A stretch of 64,000 nucleotides of DNA, taken from positions 12,710,001 to 12,774,000 of the forward strand of contig OW051471.1 of the NCBI GenBank assembly GCA_932521025.1. Reading direction: 5' to 3'. Position 1 is the first letter of the stretch. The number at the start of each line of letters is the position of its first letter. The notes under the pieces are model-generated. The model ran no database searches and was not told the DNA's origin. It was given only the letters and a program-made list of their open reading frames with translations. Shown in pieces: positions 44,177-54,530 of this stretch. Source of the stretch: Oscheius onirici (lineage: Eukaryota > Nematoda > Chromadorea > Rhabditida > Rhabditidae). The translations under genes were made by a program, and so were the position numbers.

Positions 44177-45727
44177 ATGAAAATTCAATATTTGAGGTGT
44201 TTGAGGTTTGAATGGCTTCCCAGATTGTTCCTATCTGGTTATGATGAGACTGTCCCTTTAACAGCTTGTGTAAATGATTCTCCAACTGAATTTAACTTAT
44301 TTCAGGAAAGAAAAATTAAACCAGAACGAGGAACCCGCTGTTGTGATTTCGAGCAGCTTCTCTTTGCCTTCAACATTACCACCGAATGGTACAATTTAAA
44401 TTTGCCGGACTAACAAAAACTTTAGGATGCTCCCAGACAAGAGTGTCCTAAATACGTATGAAGGCCACAAGGATTTCGCTTACAGCGAAACCGACTCTCG
44501 CAAGTTTCTGGAATTTTTGAAAAAGATGAAGCTCGCCGAAGATGACATCTTCTTGGACATGGGGAGTGGTTTCGGAAATCTGACCTGCCTTGTCTCCGGC
44601 TGGACAGGCTGGCGTGTATGTTTTTCCCCTAAACTCAGAGAAATCTCTACTTTTTTTCCAGCTTTGAGAAATTTAGGAATCTACCACTTTCCAGAATATT
44701 TCAAAGCTTGAAAATGTTTTGGTCACAGTGGAACCTCTAATTTAAAAAAAATCTTAAAAAAAAACTTACAGAACCAGTCGCCCCCCCCCCCCCAGCGTGA
44801 CGCTCAAGCCAAACGCTGTACCCACGAGTGGTCGGGTGAAAACCTTTTTTCTTTTTACATTTTGATAGAAAAATGCGTTTTTAGTTATTTGCAAACCTAT
44901 TTTCTATTTTTTAAGGCAATTCCGCCATTTTTACTCTTGCATGTACACCCCGCCACTTTTATCGTCGTTTTCACCCTGAAGAAAAGGTTTTCGAGCTTTG
45001 CGATGTTCTGAAAAGTTGAAGAGGCGATCGAAGGCTACATTTTTGTAGAACATTGCATACCACTCCTGGTACAGCGTTTGGCTTGAGAGTCACGCTAGGG
45101 GGGGGGGGCGCAACTGGCCCTTTATTATAGTTTCAGTTCACGGCTCCGGAGCACGATTTTCCTTGTGACCAAAGCATTTTCCGACATTCTAAAAATTATG
45201 GAGCTTATGAAATACTACAACAGTTCTGAAAATCACAAAGCTGTAAAATGCGAGCTTGAAAACGGTGATTTCTTCGTGAAGTCCCTTTTTTTCCTCCCCG
45301 AGTAGCACAAAAATGCCAAAAAAATCGAGTATAAAAAACAGTAGCAGATGTCAAATGCGTCTCAGAAAAATATTCAGATAAAGCACGTATATGGCATCGA
45401 GTTTTGCGAAGAGCGTTCTGCTATTGCAGAACAGATGAAGGAGACGTTCAGAGCATTAGTTTTCTCCTTTTTCCTCTCTCAAAGTTCATTTTTAGGATCA
45501 CCCGCTTCTTCAACAAACGCACAACTGTAATGACCCTCCACAATGGCGATTTTTTCGCGGACGAGTTCAAGCCAATTATCGACTCCGCTACCGTGATTTT
45601 CGTAAGCAACGCCACGTTCAGTGTGGAGACGAATTTGAAAATCAAGGAGCTGCTTGGAAAGAGAGATCCTGAAGTGAGAATTGTCTCAACGCGGCCCATT
45701 TTCGAAACTACATGTTTACCTTTATGA
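44177..45727 (+). CDS. DOT1-like histone H3K79 methyltransferase (start uncertain)
   Basis: Exons 44177-44388, 44426-44615, 45378-45445 and 45496-45727 give 233 aa from the first in-frame ATG. The catalytic core matches DOT1: LAEDDIFLDMGSGFGN (SAM-binding D-x-G-x-G), HVYGIEFCEERSAIAEQMKE, HNGDFFADEF, VIFVSNATFSVETNLKIKELL and RIVSTRP. DOT1 enzymes methylate Lys79 in the histone H3 core; C. elegans has several copies. The protein is short. The N-terminus before ERKIKPERGTRCC may need upstream exons, and it ends soon after the RIVS motif. The asparagine of the usual FVNN-F motif is kept as SNATF. Intron 2 holds a palindromic MITE. Nuclear; no partner visible locally. Confidence 0.75.
44774..45118. 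mobile_element. palindromic MITE with poly-C/poly-G ends in DOT1-like intron
   Basis: 345 bp. CCAGTCG plus 13 C plus AGCGTGACGCTCAAGCC at the left; the inverse GGCTTGAGAGTCACGCTA plus 11 G plus CGCAACTGG at the right. The inner part has a TCTGAAAAGTTGAAGAG hairpin related to the TACGCAATTACGTA palindromes. Confidence 0.8.
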
Positions 45728-45768
45728 ACTGTAAACACTTTCCCAATCTCGTAATTATTGCCAATTTA

Positions 45769-46048
45769 TTATACTATAATCGTGGAGACTTCAAATCTTG
45801 AAGAAGTCCCAGAACAATTGTTGTCCTTTGATTTTGATTTCATACACTGAAAAAAACTGGATTTTTGTTGTCTTCCCTTTTAAACTGACCTGAATAAAAC
45901 ACCACAGGACGAAAATCAAGACAAGAGCTGAGATGAGGGCCAGAATGACAATGGCTCTGGAAAAATATCGTCCTGTTTCAGGGAAAAGGTTCTCTCTGAC
46001 TTACAGCTCAAAAGTTTGAAGAGATTCCGAAGAAGCATCCATGTTCAT
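45769..46048 (-). CDS. small single-pass membrane protein, family member 1
   Basis: Exons 46005-46048, 45890-45956 and 45769-45846 give 62 aa (start at ATG 46048; a second in-frame ATG lies 6 bp inside). A short polar N-terminus (MNMDASSESLQTFE) precedes one membrane span (AIVILALISALVLIFVLWCF) and a hydrophilic tail beginning CMKSKSKDNN. The 67-nt membrane exon between a phase-2 and a phase-0 intron is shared with three neighbours. No signal peptide, so probably N-out by the charge rule. Function unknown. Too small to be trusted alone; the repeated gene structure is the main support. Confidence 0.6.
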
Positions 46049-46372
46049 TGATAGAGGAAGGTAAAGACAAATGCTGCGCAAATCGTGTTCACCCGAAATA
46101 TCAAAAGGTTCAACAAGTGATTGATGCGTTCTGTGTGTTTGACCATGGGCCGAGAAGAGATTTTTCTGCTGTGAAGCCAAACATCAGACCATGTGTTCAC
46201 ATGAGAGGCAAGTAGGGAGTTTTGGTTGTTGTAGTCTTCACAGACGGTTTTCTTATAAGGTGGGTGGAAATGGGCGTGCCCCCCGTTTCGTTAACTCGAA
46301 TCTGCTGAACAGGTGTTGACAAAAAACACGTCATTTCCACGTGATAGGTTGACGTGCTTGAAATACTGCTGG

Positions 46373-46711
46373 CAGGGTTGGGTACGGGCCGGGCTTGGGC
46401 CTAAATTTTCAGGCCCGGCCCGGCCTGAAAATTTGGGTTCAGGCCTGAAATCTCGGGCCCGGAACGGGTACGAATGAGAAAATTGGGAAAACATAGGAAT
46501 TTTTCTGAATTTTAGCCGTTTTTAATGTGAAAAAATGACATTATTTAATACTCTATTGTTCATTCCTTACTTAGTACTAAAACATACTAAAAAATCATTA
46601 TAATACCTTTATTTTTATCCCCACCCCCTTCCTCAGCTAAGTCTGGAACGTCGGGCCTGGACGAGCCGGGCCCGGTCCAGAAAGTTCAGGCCCGGCCCGT
46701 TCCCAACTCTG
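46373..46711. mobile_element. hAT-type MITE with perfect 8-bp TSD ACTGCTGG
   Basis: 339 bp. Ends CAGGGTTGGGTACGGGCCGG and the inverse CCGGCCCGTTCCCAACTCTG. Flanked by ACTGCTGG at 46365-46372 and 46712-46719. The interior repeats GGCCCGGCCCGG. The CAGGGTTGG end is close to that of 16679-17149. Confidence 0.9.
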
Positions 46712-46719
46712 ACTGCTGG

Positions 46720-47274
46720 ACAAGAGGATAAGGATAAATTCAGTTACTTTTTTTATGAAAATTGACGCTAATTAAAGCCATAATCTCCCTCAGATTTACA
46801 CGAAAACCTGCAGAGGAGGAAACCTGCACTGCGTCTTCACAGCAGACTCTTGAATACTTTGCCGACATCATTTCCTATAAGTGCAAACTTTTCCCCGAAT
46901 ATTTATATTATCCGATCGGGGGGATAATCCTCTGGGCATCCAAGCGAAAAAAGATTTTCTTCGATTTTTGTCAATGGCCGGCTCATTCAAGCCCGCTATT
47001 ATCGAGGTAGTAAAGGCAGTCAGCCGCGGAGCCGTTATGTCTGCCTAAATTACCGGAGAGCCAAATCATAGGCTTCTTTGCTTCATTTTTTTCACCGAAT
47101 AGCTTCAGGAAGCCCAAATCTCGCAGAGAGCTTCAAAGACCATCTCTGGGAATTTTTTTAATCCATTCCCAAATCTAGAATTGAACTTTCTTCCCCAAAA
47201 TACCAAATTGTCTCATAATCTTTCCGTTCTTTGACCGATAATCTCATCAATGTGCCATTTAGAGCCGAATTGCC
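46720..47274. other. intergenic, no gene seen
   Basis: Contains a GC-rich patch near 46975-47045 (ATCGAGGTAGTAAAGGCAG) but no supported exon. It should hold the promoter of the plus-strand gene at 47275. Confidence 0.4.
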
Positions 47275-48549
47275 ATGGAGAGTCCGAGACTCCTGCAGAA
47301 CATATCACTTCCAGCCATGACGGATCGCGAGCAGTTGAATAGAGCAATCAGGTACTTTTCATATTTTCTCTGTGAAACTTGGGAGATTTGTAGAGTGGCT
47401 TCTTCGCACATTTCTCTCGGCAGCAGGAGTTCAATAACCATCAGCCAGGGACAAGTTGGCAGCTACTTTTTCTATGCTAATAATGGGACGAATGACTATC
47501 CTTTGTCTGAATGGACTTGGTAGGATTTTTGTATCCTTCGGTTTTCTCTAAAGACCCAAAAAGTGTTCTGACCTGACAAAAAGTTAAGCCAAAAACTCAC
47601 CAAAAGCAGTACAGTTCCCTCTGTTATCTGAGCCAAACCATTCGTGACCTACTTCGCTCATTCTAGTCGGATCATGGTCTGCGAATCACCAAAGTCAGTG
47701 GGTACCACATATTTCAATGCTTCCCAAAGGAGGTCGGAGGGAGCTCGAAAGCTGATTGAACATAAGCTCGGCGTGGCATACTGATCCCATCTTCAAATTG
47801 GGTGCAAAGTTTTCATGGTTTCCCCTAGACATGCGCGATTGTGAACAAATACCAGTTAGTACAGAGAAAAGTTAGGCAAAAAAGGATGAATCCGCAAAGA
47901 AATTTGAAGTTTCGTACGAAAAACACGAATTTTATCGATTTTTTCGCGAATTTCGTCTTATTTTTCGTTTTGTCTTTTCTGGTTAACTTTTTTTGTGCTA
48001 GTCGGTATTTGTTCACAATGACTGAGGAAACGCAAAAATTGTGCTGAATTTTTTTGCCCGCCGCACTGAAGGCATTTTTTTCCCAGCCGGTCCAAGCGCA
48101 CATGTCTAGTTCCCCACAAAGTGCGCACTGCAGGCATGGGCCCGGTGTCCATGCCTAGGGTCCTGTATAGGAATCTAGATGTGACGCCATGGTACATGCG
48201 TGACTCCCCCAGTACTGAATAGTTCAGGCTACCTTTACTCTCCTTGTTTGTCTCTGATTATCAGCGTCTCTGTCTCTCTATCCTTCACGACATTGTCCCT
48301 CATTCCAGGCTCCTACTGTTCGGCTTTGTCATCATCGTCGTACTAATGATAGTGGCTATTGTGGCTGTTCAAAATGTGAGTAATCAAGTCCCTCGTCACA
48401 TTTATGCCATTCAGTGCTGCTCAACCGAAGAGGAGGAAGATGACAACGCGAGCGAATACGTCCAGGTGAAAAATGAAATTGAACTACAGAATTGTCCAAA
48501 GGAAAGGAGATTACCAAAACGGCGATACAGTAATGAATTTATACTTTAG
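47275..48549 (+). CDS. small single-pass membrane protein, family member 2
   Basis: Exons 47275-47351, 47394-47519, 48309-48375 and 48415-48549 give 134 aa. Two introns (42 and 39 bp) are multiples of three, so reading through them also stays open. The positions are chosen because the membrane exon is then 67 nt, flanked by phase-2 and phase-0 introns, exactly as in its neighbours. The N-terminal part is Ser-rich (SSHISLGSRSSITISQ), the single span is LLLFGFVIIVVLMIVAIVAV, and the tail starts CCSTEEEEDDNASEY and ends basic (RRLPKRRYSNEFIL). A likely plasma-membrane or ER protein with an acidic-then-basic cytosolic tail. Function unknown. Confidence 0.6.
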
Positions 48550-48761
48550 CCAGTGCTGTTCATATCGAAAAGAAATTTTATATACAGAAGGTTAAATTTT
48601 AGTAGCGCTGATGGTCATTGTGATCGTCGTGCTCTTCTTTGTAATGAGCTGCAGCTCTTCTGTTCTTCACTTGCTGAAAATGGCTTTTTGATATCTCCGT
48701 AGAATTTTGAGTACCAAAACGACGGTAAAAAACTAAGTAGCTCGATCGAATGCGTTGTAAC

Positions 48762-49084
48762 TATACTTGGGCAACTCGAATCGACTCGAGTCGAATCGAG
48801 CTCGATTTGAGCCACGAATCGGCTCGACTCGACATGGCCTGCGAGTCGGCTCGACTCGACTCGACTCGAGTTAAGTCGAGCCGATTTTTAAAGGTTATTT
48901 GGCTCAACAAACAGAAAATATTAAAACATTTTCCTCATTGACTGTATTCTCTTCCTTCATCGAAGTGTATTTGACCGCGGAATTTGAACTCGACTCTACT
49001 CGACTATGCTCGACTCGACTCAACTCGACTCGGGTCGATCCAGAACTCGACTCTAATCGGCTCGTGACTCGACGCCCAAGTATA
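48762..49084. mobile_element. hAT-type MITE with perfect 8-bp TSD GTTGTAAC
   Basis: 323 bp. Ends TATACTTGGGC / GCCCAAGTATA, flanked by GTTGTAAC at 48754-48761 and 49085-49092. The interior is built of CGACTCGACTCGA motifs. The same TATACTTGGGC end starts the element at 58588. Confidence 0.9.
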
Positions 49085-49346
49085 GTTGTAACCATATGAA
49101 GCCTCTTTTGACAGTTTCATCATCGCCAGTTGTAAGGAAACAAGTTGGAAGTGATGTTTCAATTCGAATGAACGTTGTTTTCCACATATCCTCCTCTCTA
49201 GTTGTCTGGCCATGATCAGACTGTTCGCCTAATGGTTAGACAGAGTGAAAACAGACAAGTCGTGACGGAAACCTCTTTTTTTACACAAGTTTCTTATGGT
49301 TCCCGTCTCGATTTGGCTGATTTTCCTTGCTGGATTCACTGCCGCT

Positions 49347-49595
49347 TTAAAAGCACTAAAAACGCATTTCCCAATTTTTAACCCCCATTTCATTGACTTG
49401 CTTCAAAAAAGTTCCTCACCTGTATGATACACCGAATGACTAGTGCGACAATAATGAAAGCAATAACTGATCCCAAAAGTGCTGCCCTGAAAAAAAATCT
49501 CTATTTTATTCCTTCGAAAGACCTCACCATACTCCAACCGTTGTCAAGTTCTTGCACCAATCCTCGCAGATGCCCGAATTGCTAGAGATGTACAT
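49347..49595 (-). CDS. small single-pass membrane protein, family member 3
   Basis: Exons 49528-49595, 49420-49486 and 49347-49355 give only 47 aa. The N-terminus has two cysteines (MYISSNSGICEDWCKN), then the span AALLGSVIAFIIVALVI, and ends RCIIQCF. The 67-nt membrane exon with phase-2 and phase-0 introns matches members 1 and 2, and the next residue is Cys as in both. The last exon is just 9 nt under this model, so the real 3' end may differ. Confidence 0.5.
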
Positions 49596-50088
49596 TGTAG
49601 TGGCGTGTGCTGAGTTGAATGGATAAAGTTGTGAAACCTGGAGGTAATCATGTGAAACGCCTATTTGAGGTAGCAAAACAATCTCGGTGTCTAGTCAAAA
49701 GGATATTTGTCAGCTCGAGGGAGAAAAGGTTGGAAGTGCAATGTTATGCATGATGAAAATAGCAACGTGGGGGAAATAATAGTACTTTCAAGGCTCAGGA
49801 GATTGTGAAAGATTTGGTGAAGTGTGTCAAAGATTTTTGTCTTCAAGAATCTGGTTTTTGGTTCGAGGGAATTGTCAGAGGAATCTTCTGGAAAAATTGG
49901 GCAACTATTCACCAGCAGTTAACTGTACAAACAAGCTCTTCGTACCGTTCTATACAAATTTAGGAAATTTGAAAATTTCATAAAGTTTTGCTCGAGATCG
50001 GATCGACAAGCTTAGGAAAACGAAGAAACCAGCCATTGTGAATCAAGAATTTTCTTCAACCTTCAAAACTTTTTTCCCTTTTTTTATA
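49596..50088. other. intergenic, no gene seen
   Basis: Only an unsupported minus-strand ORF (49691-49912) without splice context. Probably the upstream region of member 3. Confidence 0.4.
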
Positions 50089-50290
50089 TTTTCCAAGCAT
50101 TTTTGCGCTTTCTAGGTGCTTTCATTGAATTCTACGTAAAAAATTACCCCTAGAATGTCCACAAATTTGATCGAAATAGGCCTTTTGGGCATTTCTTCTC
50201 GATCCGAGACGATTTTCCAAAATCCAAGCATTTTCGGAGCAACTTATATTTTCTAGGGGTAATTTTTTTACTTAGAAAGAAAGTTCTTTC
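50089..50290. mobile_element. inner part of a GGTAATA-family MITE
   Basis: TTTCATTGAATTCTACGTAAA followed by ATTACCCCTAGAATG faces a weaker GGGGTAATTTTTTTACTTAG. This matches the inner arms of 30986-31394. Outer ends absent. Confidence 0.6.
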
Positions 50291-50836
50291 TACAAACAGA
50301 AACGCCGAATCTCCCTAGTTACAAAATATTCTTTAACTGGCTTAAAGTCGTTCAGACCAATTGTTTCCGTATCGTAAGGTCTAAAATTCAAGAGCTAAAA
50401 CAAAAACTAGATGAATGTTGGTTCTCGAACTCGAAAAATGCGTACGCCTAGAAACGGAAAATTATAAATGAGCAGAGTAAACATTTACCACATTCGCAAT
50501 CAGTTGTTTTCACTGCCCGACTTCCCATACCTTTTGAGAGAAACAAGACCGTATTTTGATTGCAGGGGGGATCAAAAACTTAAGAAGTTTTCTTCATTTC
50601 TACCTGGCTGATCCCACACTTAGTATAGTTGCACTCATTCTCCTCATCTCTGCTCCAATTAGACCAGATCAGACGCCTCCACCCAGAAATTATCTCGATC
50701 TGTGCTTTGTTGCCACTTTTATAACAAAAGTGATTACTCGAGTCGGTGATTTATTGCCCATTTTTGTCAGCATGTGTTGCTGGACAACGAAGTTGGCTTC
50801 GAAACTTTATTCTCAACAATAAAAAAGGAGAAAAAA

Positions 50837-51663
50837 TTAAGCGACAGCAGCATAAGGTGGCGGTTTCCCTTGGGTGGTGCCAGGTCTGTTGGGATCAGTG
50901 GCTTCTGGATATGGCGGAAGAGGAGGCAGCTGCGGTGGTGGGGGCACTGTCATCATGTTCATCGGATACGGTCCAACGGCTCCCGAATGAGGTCCTTCTC
51001 TACAGTATACGACTCTGACTGGCTGGTTCAGTGCTTGTCTCTCCAGAGCTTGTCTGATCATCTGGAAAAGGGGATTTTTAAAATGGAATCCGCTTCTTTC
51101 CGCTCCAAGTTCTCATCTGTACAATGATCTGACAGAGAAAATCAGGCAAAATTGTGATGGGAACAGGAAAAAAACGAAAATTTAAAACGGAAAATAATAC
51201 AAATTGAGATATTTTCAGGTCCGTCACGATTTGCCTGGTTTCTTCCTGTCTGACCTTCGGACTATGGATTTCATTGTTATTTTAAGGATTTGGCGCAAAC
51301 TGGTTCGATTCCGCCTGGGAGTGGATATCAAAATATTATTTCTTTTGTGAGAGACGATGTGTTTTTAGGCGATTTTTTAAATGATACCGACAACGGAGCA
51401 GCCTATCAGTATGAACTGGAGTCCCCTTTTGATGATGTTTTTAGGCCATCAGTGACCAAAAACCTAATATCATGACGGCCTTTTTTTTAACCGAAGAACA
51501 AAAAAATAACAATTAACTTACTGCATTCCTATAGATGCCAATAGCAGAGCTGAGCAAAAGGATTATAAAGAAAACGATGAGGAATCTGCAAGATGAACTT
51601 GTTAAAAAAATATAGAAAAAAAACAACTTACGTGTTATAGTTGTAGTAGTAGTAGCCGTCCAT
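50837..51663 (-). CDS. single-pass membrane protein with PPxY tail, family member 4
   Basis: Exons 51632-51663, 51522-51585 and 50837-51061 give 106 aa, phases consistent. The N-terminus is Tyr-rich (MDGYYYYNYNT), the span is FLIVFFIILLLSAIGIY (64-nt exon, phase-2 then phase-0 introns), and the tail is Pro-rich: MTVPPPPQLPPLPPYPEA, ending KPPPYAAVA. PPPY is a WW-domain ligand (PPxY), and LPPY is a second possible one. By analogy with small PY-motif adaptors, it may recruit Nedd4-type ubiquitin ligases to membranes; that is inference. The 460-bp intron holds an unsupported plus-strand ORF. Confidence 0.7.
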
Positions 51664-51984
51664 TTCTTGAAGAAGAATAGACAGACAAGAGAGTTGTCAA
51701 GGAAACCGCAAACCTATTATTTAAGCGAGAATACAGCTGGTCGATAATTGTTGAAAAATATCAAGATACTGGTCTGGAATTAGAGGCTGTTGTTGACTGA
51801 AAGGAGTCTATGAGACAACAGCGGGCTTATTGAAGCCGTATGATCAGATGATAACAAGAGTCGGCGGCTCACTCGAATGATATCAGTCCAGTTCCTGCTG
51901 TGAGTGGAGGTGAAAAGTTTATGAGAGCTTTCCAATGATCTGAGGTCAAAGAACGCAAGAAAGGTTGTTAGTCAGAGCCAGGTA
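51664..51984. other. upstream region of member 4, no gene seen
   Basis: No exon recognised. Contains the likely promoter of the minus-strand PPxY gene. Confidence 0.4.
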
Positions 51985-52160
51985 TGTGCGAAAGTACCAT
52001 ATACTCGAAAGTCGAAAGCCGCTATGTCCGCGCACCAACTTTTAATCATTGGCGTCGATTCGCAGCTGATTTTCAAATCCTCTTGAGTATCGACGTTTAT
52101 GGTTAAGAGTTGGCGCGCTACTTTCGACTTTTGAGTATACGGTACTTTCGCACACCGGGT
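51985..52160. mobile_element. short MITE, GTGCGAAAGTACC ends
   Basis: About 175 bp. GTGCGAAAGTACCATATACTC and the inverse GAGTATACGGTACTTTCGCAC, with inner AAAGTCGAAAG and AAGTTGG(T/C)GCGC arms. Confidence 0.7.
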
Positions 52161-52695
52161 AGTTGACTTTAGCCTCGCGGGGCTAAAGTCACCATTGTGA
52201 AGCTAACGTCAGCTTTCTTCACCCCAATGTCGCTTTGCCACCCAGATGTCCTGTATTTCATCCAATTAGCGTTATATGGACAAATTATGACATGTAGAGA
52301 CTTTCTCGTGTTCACGGACGTATTCATGGAGTTCAAAACAGCTATATTCTCCGTTTTTGTAACAATATACAGGGTAAAAAAAATATCATCAGTATGCTTT
52401 TAGTGATAGCCTAAGCATTTAACAAGGGATATCACTCTAGCTGTGGGCTTTCAGTTGGGTCTGTGAGATGTCAAAACTTCCTGGCAATCAGTGTGCTTCT
52501 AGTGATAGCCTAAGCCTTAAAAAAAAGGGTTATCACTCTCGCTATGCATCCTCAGTTGGGCTGACGATGTTATAAACTTTCATTCCTAGCGATGGTGACT
52601 TTAGCTCCGCGACAGGTGACTTTAGCCCCGCGGGGCTACAGTCACCGTTTGCGGTTTCGCGAGTCTAAAGTCACCCCCCCCCCCCCCTGCACACC
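52155..52695. repeat. repeat block ending in palindromes and a 14-C tract
   Basis: GACTTTAGCCTCGCGGGGCTAAAGTCACC at the left recurs inverted at the right (GTGACTTTAGCCCCGCGGGG), next to 14 C. Inside are two related units with TAGTGATAGCCTAAGC and TATCACTCT, the second shared with 32195-32290. Probably a nested foldback. Confidence 0.6.
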
Positions 52696-53103
52696 CCTGG
52701 TCAGAGCGGAACACTTGTACATCTCCTCGTTAACGAATGCTACGAATGAATTACAGTGGTAGAAAAAAGAACTGCGAACTCACAATTAGATCAAGCAAGA
52801 CCTTCCCTTTTGTTCCCAAACCCACTGGTGGATGCCGTCTGTACATTCCACCAGACGGAATGATACAACCATTAGGCTGTCGATGACTTCTCGAGGGTGC
52901 CTGTAGGTTAGTTTCAAGGCTGATTGAAGACTGATTGTAATTCTGAGTTCTTCTTTGTAGGAAGACTAAAAGTAGAAATTGGGCTGGTCGATTCACATGA
53001 AAATCTCAAAGCACCTTGGTAGTCACATCTGGTAAAAAAAAATTCATTCAACTGGTTTGGTTGATTGTTTAGCGTGAAGGGGTCCAGCAACTAACCTGTC
53101 GGG

Positions 53104-54530
53104 CTTTTATTTATTTATTCACGATATCAACGCGTTCACGTGTCGCAATTTACACTGGTTCCATTGGGTGGGATCTTCTCTAGCTACTCTCGTCCAATTC
53201 TGTCCGATTTCTTTTGTGAACGAGTCGCTCCATCTTGGTTTCGGTCTTCCAATGGGCCTTACTGCTCGCCATGGTCTCCATTCGATTATTCTTCTCGTCC
53301 ACGTGTCTTCATGGGCCATCTTCCATGCAAAATTCCATTTTCGTCTTGCCCATCTTTCTCTGATATCCGTGACTCTCGAAGTTTCCATCAGCCAGCCGTT
53401 TGTACGTCTATCGAGTAAAGTGACGCCCAAAAATCTTCTCAACATCTTCCGTTGAGCTACCACGAGCTTGTTACTGTCTCGTTCTCGAAGAGTCCAAGTT
53501 TCGCTGGCATAAAGTAAGGAAGGTTCAATGCAGGAGCTGAAGATTTTCCTCTTATGTCGAATAGATACGTTTCTGCTGGTTAGAAGCTGTTGGAACTTAT
53601 TGAAACAGCACCAAGCAGCGCGAGTCCTTCTAGACACTTCAAGGGCAGCGTTCCTGTCGAAAGAAATCCTTTGGCCCAGGTAGATTGCTTCAGATTGATA
53701 TTGGATCCGAATGCCATCCGCTCTAATAGCTGTTGGGTAGCGATTGGCCATCACGAAGGTCTTATCCAAATTGAGCTCCAACCCTACTCTTTTACTGGCG
53801 TCAGACAGTTCTTGAAGCATTGTTTCAGCTGTAGCAGCAGATGTAGATAGCAGCACTACGTCATCAGCAAAGCGTAGATTGGAAAGCCATTGACCGTGTA
53901 TGTTGATACCCTTCTCGTCCCAGTTGAGTGATCGGAAAACTGTTTCTAGAGTTGCCGAGAAGAGAGCTGGTGATATTGTGTCCCCCTGTCTTACTCCACG
54001 TTGTACATCTAGATCGACAGAACCGCCAACTGCTTTTACTTGTACTTGTGCACTTGAGTAAATGTTGTGAAGGAGACGAACGATCTTAGCTTGAACTCCT
54101 TGTGTGTACAGCGAATCCCTAATGGCAGAGTGTTCGATCATATCAAAGGCCTTTTTGAAGTCGATGATGACTAGGAAGAGAGGTAGATTGTACTCTTGAC
54201 ATCGCTGTATCAGTTCGTTCACAGCCAGGATATGGTGAGAAGTAGAGAAACCTTTTCGGAAGCCTGCTTGATCTGGTCCTTGATTGAATTCGAGAGCCTT
54301 CAGCATTCTATCTCCGATAATGGCCGTGAAGACTTTGTAAATCGTCGACATGAGCGCAATTGGACGGTAGTTCTTTGTCTCTAGTGGACTTCCTTTCTTG
54401 AACAGCAACTGAATAGTGGAGTCGGCTAGTCTGGTTGGAGTCTCCTCGTCGTCTAGGATCTTGTTGAAGATTGCTGCTAGAGGATCAGCTAGTGTGGACC
54501 TGTCGGGCTCTAGACGGTCAATTCATTAGA
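53104..54530 (-). pseudogene. RTE-type retrotransposon, 5'-truncated
   Basis: An open frame of over 429 codons covers the RT domain from LFKKGSPLETKNYRPIALMS through GFRKGFSTSHH, FLVIIDFKKAFD, RGVRQGDTISPALFS and LRFADDVVLL to the C-terminal LYASETWTLRERDSNK and AWKMAHEDTWTRRI. No stop or frameshift is visible after 54408, so it is a young copy. The endonuclease is missing, the usual 5' truncation. A direct repeat of about 45 bp (GGTCGATTCACATGAAAATC) flanks it at about 52990 and 54765. Confidence 0.88.

Noticed and set aside
50556-50822. 88-codon plus ORF with a hydrophobic stretch
   Set aside because: No splice support, the hydrophobic part is short, and it runs into the 3' end of the antisense PPxY gene.
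51290-51478. Plus-strand acidic ORF in the intron of the PPxY gene
   Set aside because: No signal, no domain, and apparent splice sites are weak; could be real but I cannot support it.
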